This document shows, piece after piece, positions 16,890-26,591 of a stretch of 64,000 nt of DNA. The translations under genes and the position numbers were made by a program. The stretch's first letter is position 1; each line of letters opens with the position of its first letter. The stretch spans positions 62,001 to 126,000 of the forward strand of contig JAOUHG010000007.1 of NCBI GenBank assembly GCA_029865265.1, given 5' to 3'. Source of the DNA: Candidatus Krumholzibacteriia bacterium (GTDB taxonomy: Bacteria; Krumholzibacteriota; Krumholzibacteriia; WVZY01; JAKEHA01). The notes beneath the pieces were generated by a model. It ran no database searches. It had not been told where the DNA came from and saw only the letters and a program-made list of their open reading frames with translations.

Positions 16890-18540
16890 ATGCGTCGGGG
16901 ATGGGGATCTTGTCCACGGTGAGGAGGGTGCGTGCCATCACGTCGTGCGGATGGCGCGCCATGAACCGCCGCAACGTTGCGTCCGCCTCGCGGCCCCGGC
17001 CATCGCGGCGCAGCGTGACCACCAGCCCCAGCACGGCGTCCGAATAGTCCGGATTGATGGCCGCCGCACCGGCGTACGCGTCGTGCGCCCCCGCCACATC
17101 GCCCCGCTTGAGCAGAATGTCGCCGCGGATCTTGTGGAGATCGGCGAAGTCGGGCTGGGCTTCGAGCGCCGCATCGATCTGCACCTCCGCCGCCTCCCAG
17201 TCGCCCGCCAGGTAGTGCACCAGCGCGAGCTTCTTGCGCGCATCCACGTAACCCGGATTCAGGGCAAGCGCCTCATCGAAGCAGCGCACCGCCTCCTCCG
17301 CCCGGTCCATGCCCAGAAACGCCGTTCCCAGCAGGCACATCGCGTCCGCGTGGCCGGGCGCGGCGCCCAGGGCGGCCTCGAACTCGGCCGCGGCCTCGCT
17401 CCAGCGCTCTTCGCGCAGCGCGTGCACGCCGAGATCGATGCGCGCGGCGGAGAGGTCGGGCCTGAGTTCGACCGCGCGGCGCAGCGACGCCGCCGCCTCC
17501 GCCGTCATGCCCGCCGCGTAGAGCGCGAGCCCCGCGAGGTAGTGGGCTTTCGCGTAACCCGGTGAAATCTCCAGCGCGCGCGCCAGCGCCGAGCGCGCGC
17601 CGTCGAAGTCACCCAGTGCCAGGCGCGACAGCCCCAACTGGCAATGCACGTCGGCGTAGCTGCCCTGCTCGCCCACCGTGCGCTCCAGCTCTTCCACGCT
17701 GGTGTCGTAGTCGCCGCGGCGGAACAGTGCGGCCCCCAGGTAGTAGCGCGCCTCGATGTAGTTGGGGTTGATTTCCAGCGCGCGGCGCAATGCGTCCAGG
17801 GCGGTATCCAGTTCCCCGTTCTCCATTCGCGCCAGGCCAAGCCGCGCGTGCAGATCGGCGTAGTGCGGATGCCGATCCAGCGCGGACTGGAACAACTGCG
17901 CCGCCTGGTGGTACTCCCCGCGGTTGAACGCATTGGTGGCCTGGCGCAAAGACTGCGCGTATCCCTCGGGATCCGAGACCATCTCGCGCAGTTCCTGCAG
18001 AACCGGCAGGTCGAAGGCGCGCGCCTCCAGCTTCTCAACGAAGATGCGGCTGACCGGGTTGGGCGTGCTGCGCACGAGTTCCAGCGCACGACCAAAGCTC
18101 TCGCTGGCGCGGTCGAAGAAGCCGGCGTCGTGGAGGGCAATGCCGAGCAGACAGGTGGCCTCGGCGTACTGGGGGTTCAACTCGACCGCGCGCCGGAGGT
18201 GTTCGATGGCGGTCTCGAGATTCCCCTCCTGGTGCTCGACCAGGCCGAGGTAGTAGTGGAGGTCGGGATAGTGCGGGTTCTCGTCCAGCGCACGGGCGAA
18301 GTGCTGACGGGCGCCCCCCATCTCACCCCGGTGCAGGTGGGCGGTGCCGATGCGGGCGTGGGCCTCCGCGGCGTAGAACGCCCCGAGCTTGGCGTAGGGG
18401 TTGGCCCGGCGGATGCCGTCCTCGACGACCTCCTCCAGCACCTGCACGGCTTCGTCGTAGTTCCCCTCGTTGTAGAGCTGTATGCCGCGATGGTAAAGAT
18501 CTCCGGCCGATCCCCGCAACAACCGGGTCCAGAACGACAC
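16888..18540 (-). CDS. Tetratricopeptide-repeat protein downstream of ftsZ
   Basis: The product is 550 aa, nearly all TPR: at least 13 units with the Gly/Ala/Tyr spacing, e.g. GIQLYNEGNYDEAVQVLEE, ADLHARLGLARMENGELDTA, YIEARYYLGAALFRRGDYDT, YAKAHYLAGLALYAAGMTAE, ADAMCLLGTAFLGMDRAEEA. There is no signal peptide or membrane segment, so it is probably a cytoplasmic scaffold. The GTG at 18540 follows AGGAGG at four bases. It lies 15 bases after ftsZ on the same strand and may be read from the dcw transcript, suggesting a link to division; that is inference. Its TAA stop overlaps the T-run of the convergent small RNA. Confidence 0.8.
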   Translation of the reverse strand: MSFWTRLLRGSAGDLYHRGIQLYNEGNYDEAVQVLEEVVEDGIRRANPYAKLGAFYAAEAHARIGTAHLHRGEMGGARQHFARALDENPHYPDLHYYLGLVEHQEGNLETAIEHLRRAVELNPQYAEATCLLGIALHDAGFFDRASESFGRALELVRSTPNPVSRIFVEKLEARAFDLPVLQELREMVSDPEGYAQSLRQATNAFNRGEYHQAAQLFQSALDRHPHYADLHARLGLARMENGELDTALDALRRALEINPNYIEARYYLGAALFRRGDYDTSVEELERTVGEQGSYADVHCQLGLSRLALGDFDGARSALARALEISPGYAKAHYLAGLALYAAGMTAEAAASLRRAVELRPDLSAARIDLGVHALREERWSEAAAEFEAALGAAPGHADAMCLLGTAFLGMDRAEEAVRCFDEALALNPGYVDARKKLALVHYLAGDWEAAEVQIDAALEAQPDFADLHKIRGDILLKRGDVAGAHDAYAGAAAINPDYSDAVLGLVVTLRRDGRGREADATLRRFMARHPHDVMARTLLTVDKIPIPDA

Positions 18541-18555
18541 TTCGCCTCCTGTCGA

Positions 18556-19887
18556 TCAGTCCATCTGCTTGCGCACGAACGTCGGGACGCGGAACACTTC
18601 CGGATTGAACGACCGGATGGATCCGTTGTCCATGATCACAGGCTCGTCAGATTCCTCCGGATCCTCCTCGAACTCGATCATCGAGTTCCCGCTGGCGAGG
18701 ATGTCCGGAAAGCTGATCACCGGCTCCTCGTCATCCATCGGCTCGCCATCGGATATCCGGCTCATCATCGGCACGCTCTCCACGCGGGGCGGCTGTGCAG
18801 CGGCCGCGGGCTGCGCGGGCCGCGCTTCGGGGCGCGGCTGCCGCGCCGGCACCGGGCGGGCCACATCCGCGGCGGGCGCCGGCGTGCGTGACTCGGCACG
18901 CGGGGCGGCGACCACCGACGAGTGCGCCGACACCTGGAAGCCGGTTGCAATCACGGTGACACGCACCTCACCCTCGGGAACGTACTCGTCGATAACCGTT
19001 CCCAGGAACACGTGCGCACCCGCCCCGGCCTCGTTGTTCACCACGGTGGCCGCCTTGCTGATCTGGCGGATCCCGAGCGACGCGGGCCCGGTGATGTTCA
19101 CCAGGATCGACGTGGCACCCTGGATGGATACGTCGTCGAGCAACGGGCTGTGGATGGCCATGAGCGCCGCTTCCTCCGCGGCGTTGGGGCCGCTTGCCAC
19201 CCCGGATCCCATCAACGCCGCACCGCCGTTCTTCATGACGCTGCGCACATCGGCGAAGTCGAGATTCACCACGCCGGTCTCGGTGATCAGCGAGGAGATA
19301 CCCCGCGTCGCGCCGCACAGCACGTCATCGGCGGCGGCAAACGCGTCCAGCATCGAGGTGTCGTCGTCGGAGGTCTCGAGCAACTTGTCATTGGGGATCA
19401 CGATCAGCGTGTCCACCGACTCCGCGAAGGTGGCGATGCCGGTCTCCGCCTGCCTGAGCCGCGGCATCCCTTCAAAGAAGAAGGGGCGCGTGACGATACC
19501 CACCGTGAGCGCGCCGGCTTCCCGGGCCAGCGCCGCCACCACCGGCGCCGCGCCGGTGCCGGTGCCACCCCCCATGCCTGCGGTGATGAACACCATGTCC
19601 GCGCCCGCCACCGCGGTTCGGATGGCCTCGATACTCTCCTCGGCGGCCTCGCGCCCCACCCGGGGGTCGCCGCCGGAGCCGAGCCCGCGGGTCAGGTCCT
19701 CACCGATCTGGATCTTGGTGAACGCCTGCGACTCGCGCAGCACCTGCAGATCCGTGTTCACCGCGACGAAATCCACGCCCTTGAAGTCAGCCGAAACCAT
19801 CCGGTTGACCGCATTGCCGCCCGCGCCACCGACACCGATGACTCGCAGCACCGTGAGCTTCTTGTCCTCTTCCAGTTCGAAGCGCAT
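18556..19887 (-). CDS. ftsZ: Cell division protein FtsZ
   Basis: The product is 443 aa. It is the tubulin-like GTPase that forms the Z-ring: [13 protein letters not shown] (18-30), the tubulin signature GGGTGTG (106-112) and the T7 loop [11 protein letters not shown], which completes the active site of the neighbouring subunit. After about residue 315 comes a Pro/Ala/Arg-rich linker of about 80 residues, then the conserved C-terminal peptide [10 protein letters not shown] that binds FtsA and other partners. AAGGAG lies six bases before the ATG. Last of the classical dcw genes here, 20 bases after ftsA. Confidence 0.97.
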   Translation of the reverse strand: MRFELEEDKKLTVLRVIGVGGAGGNAVNRMVSADFKGVDFVAVNTDLQVLRESQAFTKIQIGEDLTRGLGSGGDPRVGREAAEESIEAIRTAVAGADMVFITAGMGGGTGTGAAPVVAALAREAGALTVGIVTRPFFFEGMPRLRQAETGIATFAESVDTLIVIPNDKLLETSDDDTSMLDAFAAADDVLCGATRGISSLITETGVVNLDFADVRSVMKNGGAALMGSGVASGPNAAEEAALMAIHSPLLDDVSIQGATSILVNITGPASLGIRQISKAATVVNNEAGAGAHVFLGTVIDEYVPEGEVRVTVIATGFQVSAHSSVVAAPRAESRTPAPAADVARPVPARQPRPEARPAQPAAAAQPPRVESVPMMSRISDGEPMDDEEPVISFPDILASGNSMIEFEEDPEESDEPVIMDNGSIRSFNPEVFRVPTFVRKQMD

Positions 19888-19907
19888 GGTCTTCTCCTTC
19901 CCGCCGG

Positions 19908-21146
19908 TCAGATTAAACTGGCGATGGCTCGTTTGACTTGATGCAGTCCCAGCGTGAAGCGACCCGCTCGCTCCGACGCTTCCTCGCCGGCCGCCCCCAC
20001 GGGCGCCAGCGTTCGCAGCAATCCGACGCTCGTCGCGAAGCGCGGGTGCGCCACCACCTCCGCGAGTCCGCCGACCCCGGCGGGAGTTCCGATGCGCACC
20101 GGCAGGTCGAAGACCTGCTCGGCCAGTTCGCGCATGCCCTCCATCATGGCGGCACCGCCCGTCACGACGACACCGGCCCCCAGGGTCCGCTTCAGGCCGT
20201 TGCCGCCGATCTGCTGGTCGATCAGCCCGAACAACTCCGTCAGCCGCGGCTCGATGATGCCGCTGAGCACCTGGCGCGCCACGCGCCGGGGCCCGCGCCC
20301 GGCCACCATCGATACGTCAACGGCCGCGCTCCCCGGCACCAACGTCGAGACCGCGCAGCCGTGTTCCACCTTGAGGCGTTCCGCCTCGCGGGGGGAGGTC
20401 CGCAGGCCATAGGCGATATCCGCCGTCACATTGTGGCCGCCGAGCCCGATGACGCCGCTGGCGACGACGCATCCGTCGGCCACCAGCAGCACGTCGGTGG
20501 TCCCACCGCCGATGTCCAGCACCATGACACCGGCCTCGCGCTCGTCGCCTGTCAGCACCGCCGTCGCCGACGCGAGCGGCTCCAGGACGATCTCGCCCAG
20601 CTCCACGCCGGCGAGCATCAGCGTCTTGGCCAGGTTGTCCAGCGCGGGACGCGATGCGGTCACAACGTGGACGCGCGCCTCCAGGCGCGCGCCATACATG
20701 CCGGCAGGCTGTCGAATTCCCCGCTGCCTGTCAACGATAAACTCCTGTGGCAGGGTATGAATGATCTCACGATCGGGTGGCAAGGAAAATTTGCGCGCCA
20801 CGTCCAGCGCGCGCGCCACGTCGTCGTTGCCGATCTCGGAGTCGGCCCCCGCCACCGACACCACGCCGCGGCTGTTCATGCTGCGAATGTGCTCACCCGC
20901 CGCACCCACGTTGTAGCGCCGGGGTGCCACCGCCGCCATCTGCTCGGCCTCGCGGACCGCCTGGATGACGCAACTGCGGGCGCGGTCGATATCCACCACG
21001 ACGCCCTGGCGCATTCCCTCGGACGGGGCGACCCCCACACCGATCACGCGCAGGACGGCGCCGGTTTCCTCCGCCACCAGCGCGGCCACCTTGGTGGTTC
21101 CCATGTCGATGGCGCCGATGACCTTTCTCGGGCTCTTCATGATCAT
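19908..21146 (-). CDS. ftsA: Cell division protein FtsA
   Basis: The product is 412 aa. It is an actin-fold ATPase: phosphate-1 loop [13 protein letters not shown] near the N-terminus, SHS2/1C insertion (residues ~85-165), phosphate-2 [12 protein letters not shown] and adenosine motif [12 protein letters not shown]. It anchors FtsZ to the membrane through a short C-terminal amphipathic helix; here the end is [11 protein letters not shown], compatible but short. GGAGGGAAGGGC precedes the ATG at 21146; a second ATG two codons on is also possible. Confidence 0.95.
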   Translation of the reverse strand: MIMKSPRKVIGAIDMGTTKVAALVAEETGAVLRVIGVGVAPSEGMRQGVVVDIDRARSCVIQAVREAEQMAAVAPRRYNVGAAGEHIRSMNSRGVVSVAGADSEIGNDDVARALDVARKFSLPPDREIIHTLPQEFIVDRQRGIRQPAGMYGARLEARVHVVTASRPALDNLAKTLMLAGVELGEIVLEPLASATAVLTGDEREAGVMVLDIGGGTTDVLLVADGCVVASGVIGLGGHNVTADIAYGLRTSPREAERLKVEHGCAVSTLVPGSAAVDVSMVAGRGPRRVARQVLSGIIEPRLTELFGLIDQQIGGNGLKRTLGAGVVVTGGAAMMEGMRELAEQVFDLPVRIGTPAGVGGLAEVVAHPRFATSVGLLRTLAPVGAAGEEASERAGRFTLGLHQVKRAIASLI

Positions 21147-21174
21147 GCCCTTCCCTCCTTCACACCGTTTGGGG

Positions 21175-21945
21175 CTAGATGCCGCTGCGCAAGACGACCT
21201 GATTGTCGAAGCGCAGATCGATCAGACGGCCCGGCGACTCCCGCCTCGCCAGTTCGTCACGCAACAGAAAGAACTTTCGCAAGCGCTTCTCGAAGTCCGC
21301 ATCCCCCACCAGCAGGACGCAGTCCTCGCGCAGCGACCGGATCGACAGGCCGGAGCTGGTGGCACGCAGCTCCGCGATCTCCTCGGCGAACTCGCCGCCC
21401 CACGAGCGGCACACGACCAGCGCCTCCAGCGCACCCGTCACCATGGGGTCGCGGCACACCTCACCCGGCCGCACCTCGGCGGCGGGAACACCGGTGATGG
21501 TGGGCAGGTCGAGCAGGGCCGTGTAGGTGTCGCCGGGCATGACCATGCCCGCGGCGTCGATCTCATAGAAACGGTCGGTAAACACCAGCGCCACCGGCTC
21601 GCGCTCGGTGATGCTGTAGGTGACCCGGTTGGGAAGCACACGCCGGGCGGTGACGCGCTCGATGCGCGGGTGCGCCTCCAGACGGGCCTCGCACGCATCC
21701 AGTGGCGCCAGCAGGATGTTGGCGCCGTCGAGATCGGCGACCAGCCGGCGCAGGTCGTTCTCCGGAACGCGCGAGAGCCCGGCGAGTTCCACGCGCTCGA
21801 TGGCGAAGCGTTGCGAGGTGGTCGCGTAGTTGTACAGGTACATCGACGACACGATCAGCACACCGACGACAAACACCGCGATGACGCGGCCCGCACGCGC
21901 ACGAATCGCCGCCTTGCGTTCACGACTCTTATCCACGATTGCCAA
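21175..21945 (-). CDS. ftsQ: Cell division protein FtsQ
   Basis: The product is 256 aa. A short basic cytoplasmic tail (SRERKAAIRARAGR), one membrane segment (VIAVFVVGVLIVSSMYLYNY) and a periplasmic POTRA domain (FAIERVELAGLSRVPENDL, ANILLAPLDACEARLEAHP, VTYSITEREPVALV) make up the usual FtsQ/DivIB design; it bridges early and late divisome proteins. The start is a TTG at 21945: the perfect anti-16S match GGAGGTGATC lies eight bases upstream, inside the last codons of murB, which it overlaps by 17 bases. A GTG three codons later is less well placed. Confidence 0.88.
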   Translation of the reverse strand: MAIVDKSRERKAAIRARAGRVIAVFVVGVLIVSSMYLYNYATTSQRFAIERVELAGLSRVPENDLRRLVADLDGANILLAPLDACEARLEAHPRIERVTARRVLPNRVTYSITEREPVALVFTDRFYEIDAAGMVMPGDTYTALLDLPTITGVPAAEVRPGEVCRDPMVTGALEALVVCRSWGGEFAEEIAELRATSSGLSIRSLREDCVLLVGDADFEKRLRKFFLLRDELARRESPGRLIDLRFDNQVVLRSGI

Positions 21946-22846
21946 TGACGATCACCTCCGTCTTTAGATCCACGCCGTATCGTGCCCGGACCGCGTCGCG
22001 CGCGATCTCAATCAGCGCTTCCACATCGGCGGCCGTGGCATGGCCGTCGATGTTGACAATGAAATTCGCGTGCAGGTCCGAGAACATCGCCCCGCCCTGC
22101 CGCCGGCCCTTCAATCCGCACCCCTCGATCATTTCCGCCGCGAATCGCCCCGGCGGATTCACGAACGTACTGCCGAAACTCCGCTCCCAGATGGGCTGTG
22201 TCTTCTTTCTCGCCACCGACCGCTCGTACACGTCGGTTCGAATTGCGCCCGGCACACAGCTGAAGGTGGCGTCGACCACGATGGCCCGCGCGGGCAGAGA
22301 CGTGTGCCGGTAGGAGAACTCCAGATCCGTGGCACGCAGCGACCGAAAGTGTCCTTCCCCGTCCACGAGGCGTACGCGCTGCAGAACGTCCTTCACTTCG
22401 CCGCCGAAGGCGCCCGCATTCATGCGCACCGCCCCTCCCACCGAACCGGGAATACCCACCGCGAACTCGAGCCCCGTGCGTCCCAGCTTGGTCATGCGCC
22501 GCGCCAGCGCGGCAAACGAGGCGCCGCCCTCCGCGCACACGCTGCGCTGATTCAGATGCACCCCGGTGAAGTGCGCGGCCAGCTGGACCACGATTCCGTC
22601 GTAGCCCGCATCGCGCACGATCAGGTTCGACCCCTTTCCCACCGGCAGGTAGGGGACACCCCGCCGCAGCGCGTAGCGCACCACGCGCGCCACCTCCGCG
22701 GACGTCTGCGGCAATACCATGATCCGCGCCGGCCCCCCGACGCCGATGGTGGTGTGCTTCGACATGGGCTCCGAGATGCGCACCCGCGCACCCAGGAAGG
22801 ACGCGAGTTCCTTCGCCACGATCTTCCAGTCGATGACGGCGCCCAC
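21929..22846 (-). CDS. murB: UDP-N-acetylenolpyruvoylglucosamine reductase MurB
   Basis: The product is 305 aa. It is an FAD enzyme that reduces UDP-GlcNAc-enolpyruvate to UDP-MurNAc. Signatures: TTIGVGGPARIMV and LPVGKGSNLIVRDAGYDG (FAD binding), GIPGSVGGAVRMNAGAFGGE, the catalytic-Ser region FGSTFVNPPGRFAAEMI and GCGLKGRRQGGAMFSDLHAN. Length and the GSTF motif fit the shorter type II MurB. GTG start at 22846, three bases after the murC stop. Confidence 0.95.
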   Translation of the reverse strand: MGAVIDWKIVAKELASFLGARVRISEPMSKHTTIGVGGPARIMVLPQTSAEVARVVRYALRRGVPYLPVGKGSNLIVRDAGYDGIVVQLAAHFTGVHLNQRSVCAEGGASFAALARRMTKLGRTGLEFAVGIPGSVGGAVRMNAGAFGGEVKDVLQRVRLVDGEGHFRSLRATDLEFSYRHTSLPARAIVVDATFSCVPGAIRTDVYERSVARKKTQPIWERSFGSTFVNPPGRFAAEMIEGCGLKGRRQGGAMFSDLHANFIVNIDGHATAADVEALIEIARDAVRARYGVDLKTEVIVIGNRG

Positions 22847-22849
22847 CGT

Positions 22850-24253
22850 TCATCCTTTCCTTCCGGGTGCAGCCGCCAGCGCGGCCAGCACCATGTCTCC
22901 AACCCGGGTGATGTCGCCCGCACCCATGGTGATGACGAGGTCGCCCTCGCGTACCTCGTCCGCCACACGCGCCACCATTTCCTCGAAGGATGCCGTGTGC
23001 GCAACGGACACACCGCCGTGCTCACGCACGCGGTCGATGATCGTGTCCACACCGATCCCCTCGATGGGCTTCTCGCCCGCCGGGTAGATGTCGCTCACCA
23101 GCACCCGGTGCGCACCGTCGAAGCACGCGGCGAACTGCTCCGCGAGGTCGCGCGTGCGCGAGTAACGGTGCGGCTGAAACAGCACGAACAGGCGCCGCTG
23201 GTAGCTGGACAGCGCCGCCTGAATGGTGGCGGCGATCTCGGTGGGGTGGTGCCCGTAGTCATCCACCACGATCACGCCGGCCGCCTCGCCCTTCATTTCG
23301 AACCGCCGTCCCACCCCCTGCCACGATTCCAGCCCCGAGCGCACCTGCTCGAACGGAATGTCGAGCCACAGCCCGGTGGCAATGGCCGCCAGCGCGTTGC
23401 GCGCGTAGTGATCGCCGGGGATGGGCAGGCGGACGTCGCCTATGTCGGCGCGGCCGTTGCGCACCGCGAATCGCGTCCACCCCGGCCCCCGCTCCACCAC
23501 GCGGCCCGCCACGTCGGCCTCGCCACCCAGCGAGTAGGTGACCTTGCGCCGCCGCAGGCGCGCCGCGATATCCACCACGCGCGCGTCGTCGGCGCACAGC
23601 ACCACCGCGCCATAGAACGGCACGCGGTTGGCGTAGGCCACGAACGCGTCCTCGATGGCGGCCAGGTCCGGGTAGAAGTCGAGGTGTTCGAGATCGATGT
23701 TGGTGATCACCGCAACCGAGGACGGCAGGTTGACGAACTGCCCGTCGCTCTCGTCCGCTTCCGCCACGACGTAGCGACTTCCGCCCAGCCGTGCGTTGCT
23801 CGAAAGCGCGCGCACCTTGCCGCCCACGATAACCGTGGGATCCAGCCCACCCTGCGCCAGCACCGATGCGATGAGGGAAGTGGTCGACGTCTTGCCGTGG
23901 GCGCCCGCCACCGTGACCGCGTACTTGAGGCGCATCAGTTCGGCGAGCATCTCGCCGCGCGGGATGATGGGAATGTCCTGGCGTACCGCCTCCACCAGCT
24001 CGGGATTATCCGGCTTGACCGCGCTCGAATACACCACGACGTCCGCTCCCGCGACGTGCGCTCCCTCATGTCCCGTCCACACCGCGGCGCCCATCTCCTG
24101 CAGGCGCGCGGTGGTGTCGGATGCCTTGAGGTCCGAACCGCTGACTTCGAAGCCCAGATTGAGCAGCACTTCCGCGATGCCGCTCATCCCGATTCCGCCG
24201 ACACCCACGAAATGCACCCGTCTGGTTCGTCCCAGGAACACCATGTCAGTCAT
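22850..24253 (-). CDS. murC: UDP-N-acetylmuramate--L-alanine ligase MurC
   Basis: The product is 467 aa. It has the MurC N-terminal Rossmann motif FVGVGGIGMSGIAEVL, the ATP loop GAHGKTSTTSLIA, EADESDGQF and DDYGHHPTEIAATI. It adds L-Ala to UDP-MurNAc in the cytoplasm. The start is ATG 24253 or ATG 24244 three codons later; GAGGGGG lies very close to the first. Six bases after murG. Confidence 0.96.
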   Translation of the reverse strand: MTDMVFLGRTRRVHFVGVGGIGMSGIAEVLLNLGFEVSGSDLKASDTTARLQEMGAAVWTGHEGAHVAGADVVVYSSAVKPDNPELVEAVRQDIPIIPRGEMLAELMRLKYAVTVAGAHGKTSTTSLIASVLAQGGLDPTVIVGGKVRALSSNARLGGSRYVVAEADESDGQFVNLPSSVAVITNIDLEHLDFYPDLAAIEDAFVAYANRVPFYGAVVLCADDARVVDIAARLRRRKVTYSLGGEADVAGRVVERGPGWTRFAVRNGRADIGDVRLPIPGDHYARNALAAIATGLWLDIPFEQVRSGLESWQGVGRRFEMKGEAAGVIVVDDYGHHPTEIAATIQAALSSYQRRLFVLFQPHRYSRTRDLAEQFAACFDGAHRVLVSDIYPAGEKPIEGIGVDTIIDRVREHGGVSVAHTASFEEMVARVADEVREGDLVITMGAGDITRVGDMVLAALAAAPGRKG

Positions 24254-24259
24254 TCCCCC

Positions 24260-25384
24260 TCATGCCGCCAACCTCACCGGGTCTTTTTTTTTACAGATGT
24301 CCAGGATGGCATCCGCGGCGCGCTGTCCCGCGTCCGGTGTCGCCCACGCTTTCATGGCCGCGCCCATCGTCCCCAGCCGCTCCGGCGAAGACATCAGATC
24401 GGTTACCTCGCGCGCCAGACGCTCGCCGTCGAGTTCCGCATCCGCAACCATGCGCGCAGCACCGCGCGCCACCAGCGGCGCCGCGTTCCCCTCCTGGTGC
24501 CCGTCGGCCGCGTACGGATAGGGGACGAGGATGGCGGGGACGCCGAAGGCGGCGAGTTCGAACACCGACGACGCACCCGAGCGTGCCACCGCGAGGTCCG
24601 CCAGCGCGTAGGCATCCTGCATTTCGTCCAGGTAGTCCAGCACGCACACGCGCGTCTTCGCGGCGCCCAGACGCCGCTCCACCTGCGGGCGATCGCTGGC
24701 GCCTACCAGCATCAGAAACTGAATGTCCAGCGCCTCGGCGATGCGTGGGGCGGCGTCGGCCCCGGCCAGGTTGAGCGTCCGCGCACCGCGGCTGCCACCC
24801 ACCACCAGCACCGTGCGCCGCGACGCGTGCAGACCAAAGCGCTTTGCGGCCGCCTCGCGGCCCGCCCGCGGGAGTTTGCGGATGGGATTTCCCACCACCA
24901 GCGTGCGCGTGCCGCGCGGCAGCGAAGGGATGGATTCTTCGAACGCGAGCAGCACCAGGTCGGCAAAACGCGCCAGCCGGCGGTTGACGAGGCCGGCCAC
25001 GCTGTTCTGCTCCTGCAGCACGCGCGGCGTGCCCCGCAGCACGGCGGCGATGACCATGGCGGCGCTGGCGTATCCACCGGTACCCAGAACGACATGCGGG
25101 CGAAACGTCGCGAGTATGGCAAGTGCGCGTGCAACACCGCGCGCCAGTACCACGGGGAACAACAGGCGGCGCGCGAGGGACGCGCCACGCAGTCCGTATC
25201 CCGGCAACAGCTCGCACGGGAAACCCGCGCGGGCCAGTATTCCCTCCTCCACACCGCCGCGCGCTCCGACAAACAGCGCCTCGGTTGCGGCGCGCTCCCG
25301 CAGACACTCCACGATGGCAATGCCCGGGTAGACGTGCCCCCCCGTGCCACCACCGGCCACCACGATGCGCAGCGTGTCGCTCAT
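24260..25384 (-). CDS. murG: UDP-GlcNAc:lipid I transferase MurG
   Basis: The product is 374 aa. It is a GT-B glycosyltransferase that makes lipid II. Signatures: GGGTGGHVYPGIAI (G-loop 1), GTGGYASAAMVIAA, LQEQNSVAGLVNR, GGSRGARTLN and SGASSVFELAAFGVPAILVPYP. The ATG at 25384 overlaps the ftsW stop (ATGA), so translation is coupled. A much longer open frame extends upstream inside ftsW and is not used. Confidence 0.95.
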   Translation of the reverse strand: MSDTLRIVVAGGGTGGHVYPGIAIVECLRERAATEALFVGARGGVEEGILARAGFPCELLPGYGLRGASLARRLLFPVVLARGVARALAILATFRPHVVLGTGGYASAAMVIAAVLRGTPRVLQEQNSVAGLVNRRLARFADLVLLAFEESIPSLPRGTRTLVVGNPIRKLPRAGREAAAKRFGLHASRRTVLVVGGSRGARTLNLAGADAAPRIAEALDIQFLMLVGASDRPQVERRLGAAKTRVCVLDYLDEMQDAYALADLAVARSGASSVFELAAFGVPAILVPYPYAADGHQEGNAAPLVARGAARMVADAELDGERLAREVTDLMSSPERLGTMGAAMKAWATPDAGQRAADAILDICKKKDPVRLAA

Positions 25385-26583
25385 CGCGTACCCGCCGCCG
25401 GCCACGGGGCCCAGCTCATCGGTGCGCCGCGCCGCGCGCTGACGCGCCGGCGCGACAAATTGAGAAGCACGCCCACCGCGAACGCGTTCACCACCAGAGC
25501 TGATCCGCCGTAGCTGAGGAAAGGAAGTGGCAGGCCCGTCACCGGAAACAGCCCCGTCACCACGTACATGTTGAGGATTGCATAGACGAACAGCGACGCG
25601 GCGATGCCCACGCCGAGCAGCTGGCCGAAACGATCGCTGCACTCGTGCGAGATCTTCAGCGCGCGCAGGGTGATGGCGAGAAACGCACCACTCACCAGCA
25701 GGGTGAACAACAGTCCGCCCTCTTCCCCCACGATGGAGAAGATGAAGTCGGTATATGCGTCCGGCAGCCAGCTCAGCTTCTGTTCGCTGTGACCGAAACC
25801 GACACCGAAAAGACCACCGGAGCCAAGCGCGATGAGCGACTGGTCCACCTGCCAGTTCATGCCGGTGGGAGACCCGCCGTGACCGAGAAAGGCGGCCACG
25901 CGCTCGCGCACGTAGTCGTAGCGGATGAGGGCGAATGCGGCCAGCGCAGCGCCCGCGGCCATGAACGCGCCAATGTGCAGCAGACGCGCGCCACCCACGA
26001 AAAGAATGATGAGCGAAATGAGAATGGTGGCGACGGCGGTCCCGAAGTTGGGCATGGCGGCCGACAACCCCGCCACCAGTCCGATGGCGGCCGCCGCGGG
26101 AAGAAAGCCGCGGCGGAAGTCGGCAATGTCGTTTCCCCGTTTCGCAATCCAGTACGCCAGGAAGAACACCAGTCCGGTGCGCGCAATCTCGGACGGCTGC
26201 AGTGTGGTCTTGATGAAGGGAATGATGTACCAGCGTTGTGTGTCGCGGATGTTGGCCCCAAACACGAACAACCCGGCCATCAGGACCAGCCCGGTGAGCA
26301 GCAGCATGGGCGCGGCCTTGCGATAGACCCGGTAGTCCACGCGCGAGGCCAGAAACAGCACCACAACGGCCACCAGGCAGCGGGTGGCGTGGTTGCGCAT
26401 GAGGGCAAACTCATCGCCGAACTTCCCTCCCGCGAAGAACGAACTCGAGGAGAGCACCAGGCTCACCCCGATCGCCATCAGGAACATGGTGATCACCAGG
26501 ATGCGGGTGTCCATCACCATGCGCAGCATTTCCTGGCCACGCGTGGACGGACGTCCGGTCGATTCGACGGTGCCCTGCCGCAC
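25381..26583 (-). CDS. ftsW: Lipid II polymerase FtsW
   Basis: The product is 400 aa, a SEDS-family septal glycosyltransferase with about 10 membrane segments. Conserved elements include WYIIPFIKTTLQPSEIARTG, GTAVATILISLIILFVGG, NWQVDQSLIALGSGGLFGVG, YTDFIFSIVGEEGG and the C-terminal TGLPLPFLSYGGSALVVN. The GTG at 26583 has AGGAGG four bases upstream, overlapping the murD TAG. Partner of the PASTA-bearing FtsI encoded in the same cluster. Confidence 0.94.
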   Translation of the reverse strand: MRQGTVESTGRPSTRGQEMLRMVMDTRILVITMFLMAIGVSLVLSSSSFFAGGKFGDEFALMRNHATRCLVAVVVLFLASRVDYRVYRKAAPMLLLTGLVLMAGLFVFGANIRDTQRWYIIPFIKTTLQPSEIARTGLVFFLAYWIAKRGNDIADFRRGFLPAAAAIGLVAGLSAAMPNFGTAVATILISLIILFVGGARLLHIGAFMAAGAALAAFALIRYDYVRERVAAFLGHGGSPTGMNWQVDQSLIALGSGGLFGVGFGHSEQKLSWLPDAYTDFIFSIVGEEGGLLFTLLVSGAFLAITLRALKISHECSDRFGQLLGVGIAASLFVYAILNMYVVTGLFPVTGLPLPFLSYGGSALVVNAFAVGVLLNLSRRRVSARRGAPMSWAPWPAAGTR

Positions 26584-26591
26584 AATCCCTC

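Noticed and set aside
22040-25513. Open frame of 1157 codons on the plus strand
   Set aside because: It runs antisense to murB, murC and murG, which are certain. High GC at third positions removes stops in the opposite frame. Composition is His/Arg/Ala-rich with no domain pattern. The same applies to the long antisense frames at 67-1815, 2845-4734, 30476-33271 and 50191-53565.
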